The notes below the pieces were generated by a model. It saw only the letters and a list, made by a program, of their open reading frames with translations. It ran no database searches and was not told the DNA's origin. DNA of 15,000 bases, from positions 277,501 through 292,500 of the forward strand of contig CAJNDS010002468.1 of NCBI GenBank assembly GCA_905221605.1, read 5' to 3'. Of the stretch, positions 6,426 through 12,075 are shown piece after piece; within the stretch, counting starts at the first letter, position 1, and the number at the start of each line of letters is the position of its first letter. A program made the translations under genes and the position numbers. This DNA is from Symbiodinium natans (taxonomy: Eukaryota > Sar > Dinophyceae > Suessiales > Symbiodiniaceae).

Positions 6426-6469
6426 CGAAAACCTGCCCCATTCTAAGAAGACGGGATTTCGGGTAGATG

Positions 6470-6660
6470 GTTGAGGGTTTCAGGGTTTGGGTTTTATGGT
6501 TAGGGTTTAAGGGGTTAAAGGGCTTAAAGAGTTTAAGGGTTTAGCGGGTTTACGGGCTTACAGGGTTTAAGGGTCTAAGAGTTTAAGGGTTTAAGGCTTT
6601 CAGGGTTTAAGGGTTTCAGGGTTTCAGGGTTCAGAGTACCCTACGCCCTGCACCCTACAC
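6470..6660. repeat. Degenerate G-type repeat with C-type end
   Basis: GGGTTTAAG, GGGTTTCAG and GGGCTTAAAG units fill 6475-6638; a short CCCTACG / CCCTGCA stretch follows (6639-6662). Confidence 0.75.
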
Positions 6661-6684
6661 CTGTAGGGGGTTCCAAACGCCCAG

Positions 6685-6746
6685 GGACACCATGCACGAG
6701 CTTCTTGACCTGCTCAGCGCGAACCTCGACGCGACCCGACCAGCAG
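6685..6746 (+). CDS. Candidate exon 22 with both splice sites
   Basis: Bounded by ACGCCCAG|G on the left and CAGCAG|GTTGCA on the right (62 nt). It reads RDTMHELLDLLSANLDATRP with the first base completing a codon and one base left over. A leucine-rich acidic helix. Joining directly to the next strong exon (7180) breaks the frame, so an exon in 6930-6990 or another donor would be needed. Confidence 0.45.
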
Positions 6747-6749
6747 GTT

Positions 6750-6970
6750 GCAAGGGGTTGCAGGGGGTTTAGGGTTTAGCTAGGTTTAGAGTTTAGGGCC
6801 AAACCATAGGCCCCGAACCCCTAAAAAAGCCTAAGCTCTAAACAAAAAAAATCTCAATATTTGACTCAATCCCCGAAGAATTCGGGGTCCTGAGTATGGG
6901 GGGGGGGGGGGGGTAGATTGACCCACCAGGCGTCACTTGGGCTAAGCCATCACCCATTGCCAGTTTCCCT
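6750..6970. other. Mixed repeat and unique sequence with 16-base G tract
   Basis: Short TTTAGGG (6766-6800) and CCCTAAA-like (6805-6850) pieces, then an A-rich piece and a run of 16 G at 6898-6913. A possible small exon at about 6941-6983 reads VTWAKPSPIA after ACCAG|G, and pyrimidine-rich TTTCCCTACAG follows at 6965-6975. Support is thin. Confidence 0.4.
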
Positions 6971-6989
6971 ACAGCTGGTTTAGGGTTAA

Positions 6990-7179
6990 GGATCCCTAAA
7001 CCCTAAACCCTACTGAAGCCTGGACTACACCCTGCACGCTACTTAAACCCTAAACCCTACACCCGAAACCCTAAACCCTAAACCCTAAACCCCAAACCCT
7101 AAACCCTAAACCCTAAACCCTAAACCCTAAACCCTAAACCCTAAACCCTAAACCCTAAACCCTAAACCCTAAACCCTAG
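6990..7179. repeat. CCCTAAA array ending in CCCTAG acceptor
   Basis: About fifteen regular CCCTAAA units (7074-7178). The last unit is CCCTAG followed by G, so a one-base-different repeat unit supplies the AG|G of the next exon. Confidence 0.92.
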
Positions 7180-7236
7180 GAGCCCGGGCTGTTGGCCGTG
7201 GAGATGATGTATGAGATCCTCGAGGCACTTGAGCAG
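7180..7236 (+). CDS. Candidate exon 23 with both splice sites
   Basis: Exactly 57 nt between CCCTAG|G and GAGCAG|GTTTAC. It reads EPGLLAVEMMYEILEALEQ, 19 codons, phase 0 at both ends: a clean amphipathic helix. A stop (TAG, 7243) lies just after the donor, consistent with an exon that ends there. Together with micro-exon 20 it is the best-formed exon candidate. Protein family not recognised. Confidence 0.52.
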
Positions 7237-7239
7237 GTT

Positions 7240-7625
7240 TACTAGGACCCAGAGTAGGCCCTTACTCCCCTTTCTTTGGGGGGGTTTAGGGTTTAGGATT
7301 TAGGGTTTAGGGTTTAGGGTTTAGGGAGTTTAGGGGTTTAGGACCCAGAGTAGGCCCTTATTCCCTTCTTTGGGGGGGTTTAGGGTTTAGGGTCTAGGGA
7401 GATTAGGGGTTTAGGACCCAGAGTAGGCCCTTATTCCCCTTCTTCGGGGGGGGGGGGGGGGGGGTTAGGGTTTAGGGAGTTTAGGGGTTTAGGGTAGAGG
7501 GGTTTAGGGGGTTTAGGGTTTAGGGGGGTTAGGGCGCTTAGGGGGCTTAGGGGGTTTAGGGGGTTTAGGGGGTTTAGGGGGTTTAGCGGGTTTAGAGTTT
7601 CGAGTTTAGGATTTAGGCTTGCCTT
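7240..7625. repeat. Repeated ACCCAGAGTAGGCCC unit in G-type repeat
   Basis: The string AGGACCCAGAGTAGGCCC recurs at 7244, 7340 and 7413, each followed by a pyrimidine stretch, a G-run and TTTAGGG units. The third copy has a 19-base G tract (7446-7464). From 7480 the unit becomes GGGGGTTTA nonamers. The - strand translation (Asn-Pro-Leu repeats, 7431-7643) is repeat-derived. Confidence 0.88.
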
Positions 7626-7820
7626 ATAGTCCCCTTTAAACAAAAACAGGGCCCTTTTGTTCCTAGGTTTCTCTTGGGTTTAGGGCTTAGTGTTTTTCGA
7701 TTCATGCGGCCTGTATTGTTAGGATTTAGGGTTTAGGGTTTTGGGGTTAGGGTTTACGGTTTTAGGGTTTTGGGTTTCAGGATTTTGGGGTTTAGGGTCT
7801 TGGTGTTTTGTGGATTAGAG
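7626..7820. repeat. Sparse G-type repeat and unassigned sequence
   Basis: TTTAGGG and TTTTGGGG-type units (7676-7690, 7720-7800) separate a short unique piece (7626-7675) with TTCCTAG|G, and another at 7690-7718. No supported gene. Confidence 0.55.
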
Positions 7821-7916
7821 TTTGGGTTCTGCTATGTGTTGGGGCCGTTTGGCTTGCTGACTGATGAAAGGGTGTTTATGATGGCATGTCACGGTTTTCT
7901 AGGGGGTTTGGCGTTG
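7821..7916 (+). CDS. Candidate exon, hydrophobic island
   Basis: After GATTAG|AG the frame reads FGFCYVLGPFGLLTDERVF then MMACHGFLGGLAL, stopping at 7917. The mix of aromatic, Gly and charged residues differs from nearby repeat translation, though G/T-rich DNA biases toward Phe/Gly/Leu and the call is tentative. Confidence 0.33.
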
Positions 7917-7929
7917 TAGGGCCTCTGGG

Positions 7930-8217
7930 CCTAAACCCTAAACCCTAAACCCTAAACCCTAAACCCTAAACCCTAAACCCTAAACCCTAAACCCTAAACC
8001 CTAAACCCTAAACCCTAAACCCTAAACCCTAAACCCTAAACCCTAAACCCTAAACCCTAAACCCTAAACCCTAAACTAAACCCTAAACTAAACCCTAAAC
8101 CCTAAACCCTAAACCCTAAACCCTAAACCCTAAACCCTAAACCCTAAACCCTAAACCCTAGACCCTAGACCCTAAACCCTAAACCCTAAACCCTAGACCC
8201 TAGACCCTAAACCTTAT
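7930..8217. repeat. Longest CCCTAAA array, about 40 copies
   Basis: Near-perfect CCCTAAA for about 290 bp, with two CTAAA pentamer slips at 8074-8092 and CCCTAGA variants at 8155-8205. It ends ACCTTATTTCAG|G at 8211-8222, another acceptor-like edge. Confidence 0.95.
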
Positions 8218-8227
8218 TTCAGGCAAT

Positions 8228-8389
8228 GGCCTCTTTGTTATTGGGTAACTGTTAAAATGGCCCGTAACAGAAACAGATTTGGGAAGAGATTCCGTAAATA
8301 TTTTTAGGGTTCAGGAAATTGGGACCCCCGCAGGCCCGTGACAGAAACAGATTTGGGAAGAGATTCCGTAAATATTTTCAGGGTTCAGG
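8228..8389. repeat. 57-bp dispersed unit, two tandem copies
   Basis: A unit containing GGCCCGTAACAGAAACAG and GAAGAGATTCCGTAAATA occurs at 8259-8315 and 8333-8389. A third copy with a short internal duplication of TTTGGGAAGAGA is at 8677-8732. Copies 1 and 3 also share the leader TGGCCTCTTT at 8228 and 8646. Units end in an AGGGTTCAGG-like telomeric scrap. Confidence 0.9.
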
Positions 8390-8396
8390 GTTTAGG

Positions 8397-8643
8397 AACC
8401 CGGCCAAAGCTGAAAGAGGCCACCTGCCACAACCACCCCCCCAAGCGCATGTTTGAGTAGGGGCCAAAGCTGAAAGAGGCCACCTGCCACAAGTGGTCTT
8501 TCGCCCAAAGTCCTGTACCTAAAGAGGCCACCCCCCCTGAATGTCCAAAGCACATGTTTCAGTAGGGGGGGCCAAAGCTGAAAGAAGCCACCTGCCAAAG
8601 CTGGGCTTTCGCCCACAGTCCTGTAGCTAAAGAGACCACCCCC
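8397..8643 (-). repeat. Left arm of inverted repeat, about 106-bp units
   Basis: Three partly deleted copies of a unit marked by GGCCAAAGCTGAAAGAGGCC (8402, 8461, 8569). The - strand is open through all copies (8392-8616) and gives a 35-residue protein repeat with AGGLFQLWPLLKH and LFRYRTLGE motifs. It is the reverse complement of the right arm at 8764-8975. Confidence 0.88.
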
Positions 8644-8644
8644 C

Positions 8645-8763
8645 TGGCCTCTTTATGAAGGGGTGACTGTCAAAATGGCCCGTAACAGTAACAGATTTGG
8701 GAAGAGATTTGGGAAGAGATTCCGTAAATATGTTGTTTTTGAGTGTGGACATTGAAGAGGGCT
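8645..8763. repeat. Spacer of inverted repeat with third 57-bp unit
   Basis: Holds the third copy of the 57-bp unit (8677-8732) with the 12-bp internal duplication, then a T-rich tail TGTTGTTTTTGAGTGTGG. It sits exactly between the two inverted arms and would be the loop of a fold-back. Confidence 0.8.
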
Positions 8764-8975
8764 GGCCTCTTTAGTTACAGGGCTTTGGGCAAAACCCAGC
8801 TGTGGCGGGTGGCCTCTTTCAGTTTTGGCCCCTTTTGTTCAAATACATGTTTTGGACATTCAAGGGGGGTGGCCTGTTTAGCTACATGACTTTGGGCGAA
8901 AGCCCAGTTGTGGCGGGTGGCCTCTTTCAGCTTTGGCCCCTTTTGCTCAAATATGTGTTTTGGACATTGAGGCCG
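8764..8975 (+). repeat. Right arm of inverted repeat, two 106-bp units
   Basis: Two units (8764-8868 and 8869-8975) with GGCCTCTTTCAG(C/T)TTTGGCCCC and TGTTTTGGACATT. The + strand is open from 8802 and reads AGGLFQFWPLLFKYMFW, then SYMTLGESPVV, repeating every 35 residues: the same protein repeat as the - strand of the left arm. I recall such Trp/Phe-rich repeat translations as widespread in Symbiodiniaceae gene models, which suggests a transcribed repeat rather than a true protein; unverified. Confidence 0.88.
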
Positions 8976-9445
8976 GGCAACACATTTCCTAAAGTAGTTA
9001 GTGTCGTTTTGGTGACCAGAGCCGGGCGACACATTTCCTACAGTAGTTAGTTGTTTTAGTGGCCAAAACCGGGCGACACATTTCCTAAACTAGTTAGTCG
9101 TTTCTGTGGCCAAAGCCGGGCGACACATTTCCTAAAGTAGTTAGTGTCGTGTTAGTGACCAAAGCCGGGCGACACCTTTTTTCCTAAATTAGTTAGTAGT
9201 TTTTGAAACCAAAACCGGGCGACACATTTCCTAAACTAGTTCGTCGTTTTAGTGACCAAAACCGGGCGACACATGTCCTAAAGTAGTTAGTCGTTTTGGT
9301 GACCAAAACCGGGCGTCACATGTCCTAAAGTAGTTAGTCGCTTTAGTGACCAAAGCCGGGCGACACATTTCCTAAAGTAGTTAGTCGTTTTAGTGACCAA
9401 AGCCGGGCGAAAATTTCTTAAACTACTTAGTCGTTTTAGTGACGA
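8973..9445. repeat. Ten-copy 47-50 bp tandem repeat
   Basis: A unit CCGGGCGACACATTTCCTAA plus AGTAGTTAGTCGTTTTAGTGACCAAAG begins at 8973, 9022, 9069, 9116, 9165, 9215, 9262, 9309, 9356 and 9403. Length differences come mainly from GTCG insertions and a TTTT run in copy 5. No unique spacers separate copies, so this is a satellite, not a CRISPR array. Confidence 0.95.
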
Positions 9446-9614
9446 TGTTTCACCTCTTGTCTATTGTTGCTAAGCGGAAAAATGCTTTTACAAAAAAACA
9501 AGAAAGCTGAAAACAAGTACAAAACCCTAGACAAGGTAGTCTTTCAACTTTTTGGCCACCCCTATATATGGTTGTGCGCTGTGCGTTCCCCCCCAGGTAT
9601 CCCACCCCCCCATG
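9446..9614. other. Unassigned unique sequence with TATA-like motif
   Basis: About 170 bp, A-rich in the first half. It contains CCCTATATATGG at 9561-9572 (TATA-like) and two C-runs (9587-9594, 9605-9611). No open frame worth naming. Whether the TATA-like string is functional cannot be judged, and dinoflagellate promoters are known to depart from canonical TATA boxes. Confidence 0.3.
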
Positions 9615-9624
9615 GTCTACAGTC

Positions 9625-9790
9625 TCCCCTAAACCAAGCCTAAACCCTAAACCCTAAACCCTTATATAACCCTAAACCCTAAACCCTAAACCCTACACCC
9701 TAAACCCTAAACCCCTAAACCCCTAAACCCTAAGCCCTAAACCGTAAACCGTAAACCCTAAACCCTAAACCCTAACCCCTAAACCCTAGG
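9625..9790. repeat. CCCTAAA array with variants
   Basis: About twenty units including CCCTAAAC, CCCTACA and GTAAACC variants and one CTTATATAAC interruption. Confidence 0.9.
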
Positions 9791-9792
9791 CG

Positions 9793-9945
9793 GGGGGGGG
9801 TCCCGTGGTGGTGGTGGTGGTCCCGTGGTGGTGGTGGTCCTGTGGTGGTGGTCCGTGGTGGTGGTCCGTGGTGGTGGTCCGTGGTGGTTGTCTGTGGTGG
9901 CCGTGGTGGTGGGGAGGGGGGGGGGGCGGGGGGCCGCCGGGGCGC
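9793..9945. repeat. GTGG microsatellite, strongly G-rich
   Basis: (GTG)n and GTCCGTGGTGGTG units (9806-9910) flanked by runs of 8 or more G at 9793 and about 9915-9930. The + strand is almost purely G/T with many GG pairs, a good G-quadruplex candidate. Open readings on both strands (Val/Trp/Gly or Pro/His/Thr) are low-complexity shadows. Confidence 0.9.
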
Positions 9946-9984
9946 AACCATACATAGGCCGTGCAAGAAACTCAAGGACACGGT

Positions 9985-10200
9985 TGAGGGTTTGGGGGTT
10001 TAGGGTTTTGGGGTTTCACAGGGTTCGGGCCAAAGCCCGACACAAAACACCCTAACCCCCAAAACCTTAAGGGTTTCGGATTTAGGTTTAGTTTAGGGTT
10101 TAGGCTGGGTGTTTTAGGGTTTGGCTTTAGGGTTTTGAAGATTAGGGTTGTTTAGAAGTTTAGCTGGTTTGGGGCTGTTTAGGGTTTAGAAGCTTTGGTT
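9985..10200. repeat. Degenerate G-type telomere-like repeat
   Basis: GGGTTT-type units at 9985-10025, a short C-type piece (10047-10068), then loosely spaced TTTAGGG relics to 10190. Strongly diverged compared with the arrays further left. Confidence 0.7.
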
Positions 10201-10308
10201 TGGGCCTTGAGGGCTATATTGTTTATTCTGGGAGTGGACTCGGGGGGACTTACTGGAAGGTATTTTATTATTAGGTTGTATTCATTTCAGAGGCCATGAA
10301 AGAGGAGG
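10201..10308 (+). other. Unassigned stretch with acceptor-like edge
   Basis: Mostly unique sequence. TTGTATTCATTTCAG|AGG at 10276-10293 is a convincing pyrimidine tract plus AG, and the next frame reads EAMKEEALEQF before TAG inside the first GGAACAG element. Could be a terminal mini-exon or chance. Confidence 0.25.
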
Positions 10309-10504
10309 CCCTGGAACAGTTCTAGTCTGTTCCGGGTACCGTCAAAAAGTGTGCAAAACAACATGCCCTGGAACAGTTCTAGTCTGTTCCGGAGCAGAAA
10401 ACCCGGCCCCGGAACAGTTCCAGAACAGTTCCGGAACAGTTCCGCTTTGTTTCGGGATTTTGCCCCAAAAACGTACGCCCTGGAACTGTTCTAGTTTGTT
10501 CTGG
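10309..10504. repeat. Four copies of a GGAACAG palindromic element
   Basis: A 27-bp element CCCTGGAACAGTTC...TGTTCCGG with 7-bp arms GGAACAG / CTGTTCC around TTCTAGT occurs identically at 10309-10335 and 10366-10392. Two diverged versions lie at 10407-10455 (three tandem GGAACAGTTCC half-repeats) and 10478-10504. Spacing of the first two is 57 bp. Confidence 0.9.
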
Positions 10505-10514
10505 AGCATATGAA

Positions 10515-10760
10515 AACAAGGTTGTTTTTTTCTTATTATCTTCTGTTGTTTTTTTTTTTATATATTTTTCATATTTGTTATGCTGTTATTTTGTGATATA
10601 TATATAGATATGTACATATTTCATTGTTATATTGCTATATTGTTATCTTGTTGTATTGGTATCTTGTTATCTTGTTATTTTGTTATATTGCTATATTGTT
10701 ATATTGCTGTATTGTGTTTTTACTGTCATAGTATTCTATTCTTCATAAATCATAAAATGA
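10515..10760. repeat. AT-rich block with TTGTTAT / TTGCTAT repeats
   Basis: A sharp shift to T-rich sequence: a T-run (10549-10558), TATATATATAGATA near 10596-10609, then loosely repeated TTGTTATATTGCTATATTG (10621-10720). The open frame at 10580-10828 encodes Ile/Leu/Cys/Tyr-rich low-complexity sequence and its hydrophobicity follows from base composition, so I do not call it a membrane protein. Confidence 0.8.
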
Positions 10761-10886
10761 CATTATTCACAACGTGGACATTTTCCTCAGGGGACAAAGA
10801 GTCTCTAAAGGAGTTCCAAGGTCTATAAGTCTATAGCTTATATAGGCTATAGGCCTATCCTGCCTCTCCATTCGGGATGACGGAAG

Positions 10887-10931
10887 CCCTCTCCGGCGCG
10901 CTTTTGGCTCACGAAAGTGCGCTGGGGAGGG
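10887..10931. other. Hairpin 1 of array, imperfect
   Basis: 18-nt arms around a 9-nt loop TGGCTCACG. Arms CCCTCTCCGGCGCGCTTT and AAAGTGCGCTGGGGAGGG pair with a few mismatches or G-T pairs. Confidence 0.9.
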
Positions 10932-10986
10932 TTTTCGTGGCTCAGGGACAGAGGGGATCCAAAAGGAGTTCTATAGTCTAAGTGTC

Positions 10987-11013
10987 TATAGCCTATATTG
11001 GCTACAGGCTATA
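10987..11013. other. Small hairpin in unit spacer
   Basis: TATAGCCT and AGGCTATA are perfect 8-bp arms around an 11-nt loop. Similar CTATAG-rich imperfect palindromes sit at the same place in the preceding unit (10826-10856). Confidence 0.75.
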
Positions 11014-11044
11014 GGTCCATCCTGCCTCTCCTTTCAAGATGACG

Positions 11045-11097
11045 AAAACCCTCTCCGGCGCACTTTTGGCTCACGAAAGTGCGCCGGAGAGGGTTTT
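11045..11097. other. Hairpin 2 of array, perfect 22-bp stem
   Basis: Arms of 22 nt (AAAACCCTCTCCGGCGCACTTT-type, 11045-11066, and its exact reverse complement 11076-11097) enclose the loop TGGCTCACG. The perfection suggests recent origin or selection on pairing. Confidence 0.95.
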
Positions 11098-11184
11098 TGT
11101 GGCTCAGGGGACAGAGGGGATCCAAGTTCTATGGTCATGGCTATAGGTCTATCCTGCCTCTCCCATTTTGGATGACGATAAAAG

Positions 11185-11229
11185 CCCTCTCCGGCGCACT
11201 TTTGGCTCACGAAAGTGCGCCGGGGAGGG
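11185..11229. other. Hairpin 3 of array, 18-bp stem
   Basis: 18-nt arms with one T-G position (CTCTCC against GGGGAG), loop TGGCTCACG. In RNA the mismatch is a U-G wobble. Confidence 0.93.
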
Positions 11230-11319
11230 TTTTCGTGGCTCAGGGACAGAGGGGATCCAAGTTCTACAGTCTATGGCTATAGGTCTATCCTGCCTCTCCA
11301 TTTTGGATGACGATGAAAA

Positions 11320-11364
11320 CCCTCTCCGGCGCACTTTTGGCTCACGAAAGTGCGCCGGGGAGGG
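11320..11364. other. Hairpin 4 of array, 18-bp stem
   Basis: Same 45-nt structure and the same single T-G position as hairpin 3, with AAAA before and TTTT after that extend pairing. Confidence 0.93.
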
Positions 11365-11431
11365 TTTTTGTGGCTCCGGGGACAGAGGGGATCCAGGTTC
11401 TATAGTCTATGGCTATAGGTCTATCCTGCCA

Positions 11432-11658
11432 CCAAAGAGGCTATTGCCTCGTTTCGGCCTAAGGATTGCCACTGACACGCCAAAGAGGCCATTGCCTCGT
11501 TTCGGCCCAATGATTGCCACTGACACACAAAAGAGGCCATTGCCTCATTTCGGCCCAATGATTGCCACTGACATACCAAAGAGGCCATTGCCTCGTTTCG
11601 GCCCAATGATTGCCACTGACGCACCAAAAAGGCCATTGCCTCGTTTCGGCCCAATGAA
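11432..11658. repeat. 48-bp tandem repeat, 4.7 copies
   Basis: Units starting at 11432, 11480, 11528, 11576 and 11624, exactly 48 bp apart. Because 48 is a multiple of three the repeat is open on both strands: + strand PKRPLPRFGPMIATDT, - strand SLGRNEAMASLVCQWQ, each 16 residues. No independent evidence that either is expressed. Confidence 0.95.
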
Positions 11659-11668
11659 CTCACAGGTT

Positions 11669-11797
11669 CCATTTACAGGATTTGCGACGTGATTTGCTAC
11701 ATGCCCTTTTCCATTTACAGGATTTGCGACGTGATTTGCTACATGCCCCTTTTCCTTTACACGATTTGCGACGTGATTTGCTACATGCCCTTTTCCC
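11669..11797. repeat. 42-bp tandem repeat, three copies
   Basis: A unit containing CCATTTACAGGATTTGCGAC and GTGATTTGCTACATGCCC starts at 11669, 11711 and 11754. It directly follows the 48-bp repeat. Each unit holds TTTACAG|G, an acceptor-like string. Confidence 0.93.
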
Positions 11798-11935
11798 TCT
11801 CATTCCCCCCAGATATGTGGCTGACAGTTAAACAGGCCAACGCTTGAAATAACCTAAACCCCAAACCCCAAACCCTAAACCCTAAACCCTAACCATGAAC
11901 CCTGAACCCTCAACCCTAAACCCTGAACCCCGAAG
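11798..11935. repeat. Short unique piece then CCCTAAA / CCCTGAA block
   Basis: 11798-11850 is unique (with CCCCCCAGATATGTGG); 11851-11930 is C-type telomere-like repeat with CCCCAAA, CCCTGAA and CCCTCAA variants. Confidence 0.75.
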
Positions 11936-12029
11936 CCGTAAAAGTTTCGAGGTTGCGGTAGATCCTGAAATCGGGCTACCCCGTCTCTACCACCAGAACT
12001 TTATTATACTGATAGTCGGCTTTAGGGTT
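11934..12029 (+). CDS. Candidate exon after telomere-like repeat
   Basis: An open frame on an otherwise repeat-flanked island reads KSFEVAVDPEIGLPRLYHQN then FIILIVGFR, stopping at 12030 in the TTTAGGG block. An acidic half followed by a hydrophobic half is protein-like. It repeats the layout of the left region (C-type repeat, island, G-type repeat). A GTCGGC at 12015 is a possible donor. Confidence 0.42.
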
Positions 12030-12075
12030 TAGGGTTTAGGGTTTGGGGTTTGGGGGAATTCCCCCCCCCCCCCCC
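12021..12075. repeat. TTTAGGG block and GGGGGAATTCCCCC palindrome
   Basis: Four TTTAGGG/TTTGGGG units run into a perfect 14-bp palindrome at about 12053-12066, whose C side extends to a 15-base C tract (12061-12075). Confidence 0.85.

Larger units (their letters stand above)
10770..11430. repeat. Tandem array of hairpin units, 135-162 bp
   Basis: Each unit has a CTATAG-rich part, CCTGCCTCTCC, TTTTGGATGACGA, a large hairpin, then GTGGCTC(A/C)GGGACAGAGGGGATCC. Four hairpins are spaced 162, 136 and 135 bp apart, and a partial fifth unit tail precedes at 10787-10817. Open frames on both strands through the array (11079-11282, 11168-11692, 11149-11334) are consequences of the repeat. Confidence 0.93.

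Noticed and set aside
7431-7643. Open reading frame on the - strand encoding Asn-Pro-Leu repeats
   Set aside because: It is the direct translation of the GGGGGTTTA repeat with no non-repeat portion; the same applies to 5948-6142 and 2899-3111.
1-8220. A chromosome end (true telomere)
   Set aside because: Arrays are short, interrupted and switch strand many times, with unique sequence on both sides. A terminal telomere would be one long array in one orientation.
8973-9445. CRISPR array
   Set aside because: The units repeat over their full 47-50 bp; there are no variable spacers, and the context is eukaryotic.
9772-10055. Two overlapping open frames, Pro/His-rich (-) and Val/Trp/Gly-rich (+)
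   Set aside because: Both are translations of the GTGG microsatellite and G-runs.
10309-10392. Steroid-receptor-type response element (GGAACAnnnTGTTCT-like)
   Set aside because: The half-site spacing differs (7-nt spacer between 7-bp arms) and nuclear receptors are not expected in the likely host.
10580-10828. Small membrane protein
   Set aside because: The hydrophobic composition follows from T-rich DNA, and the sequence is low-complexity and repeat-like.
11149-11334. - strand reading across the hairpin array
   Set aside because: The near-palindromic units give similar open frames on both strands; there is no independent coding evidence.
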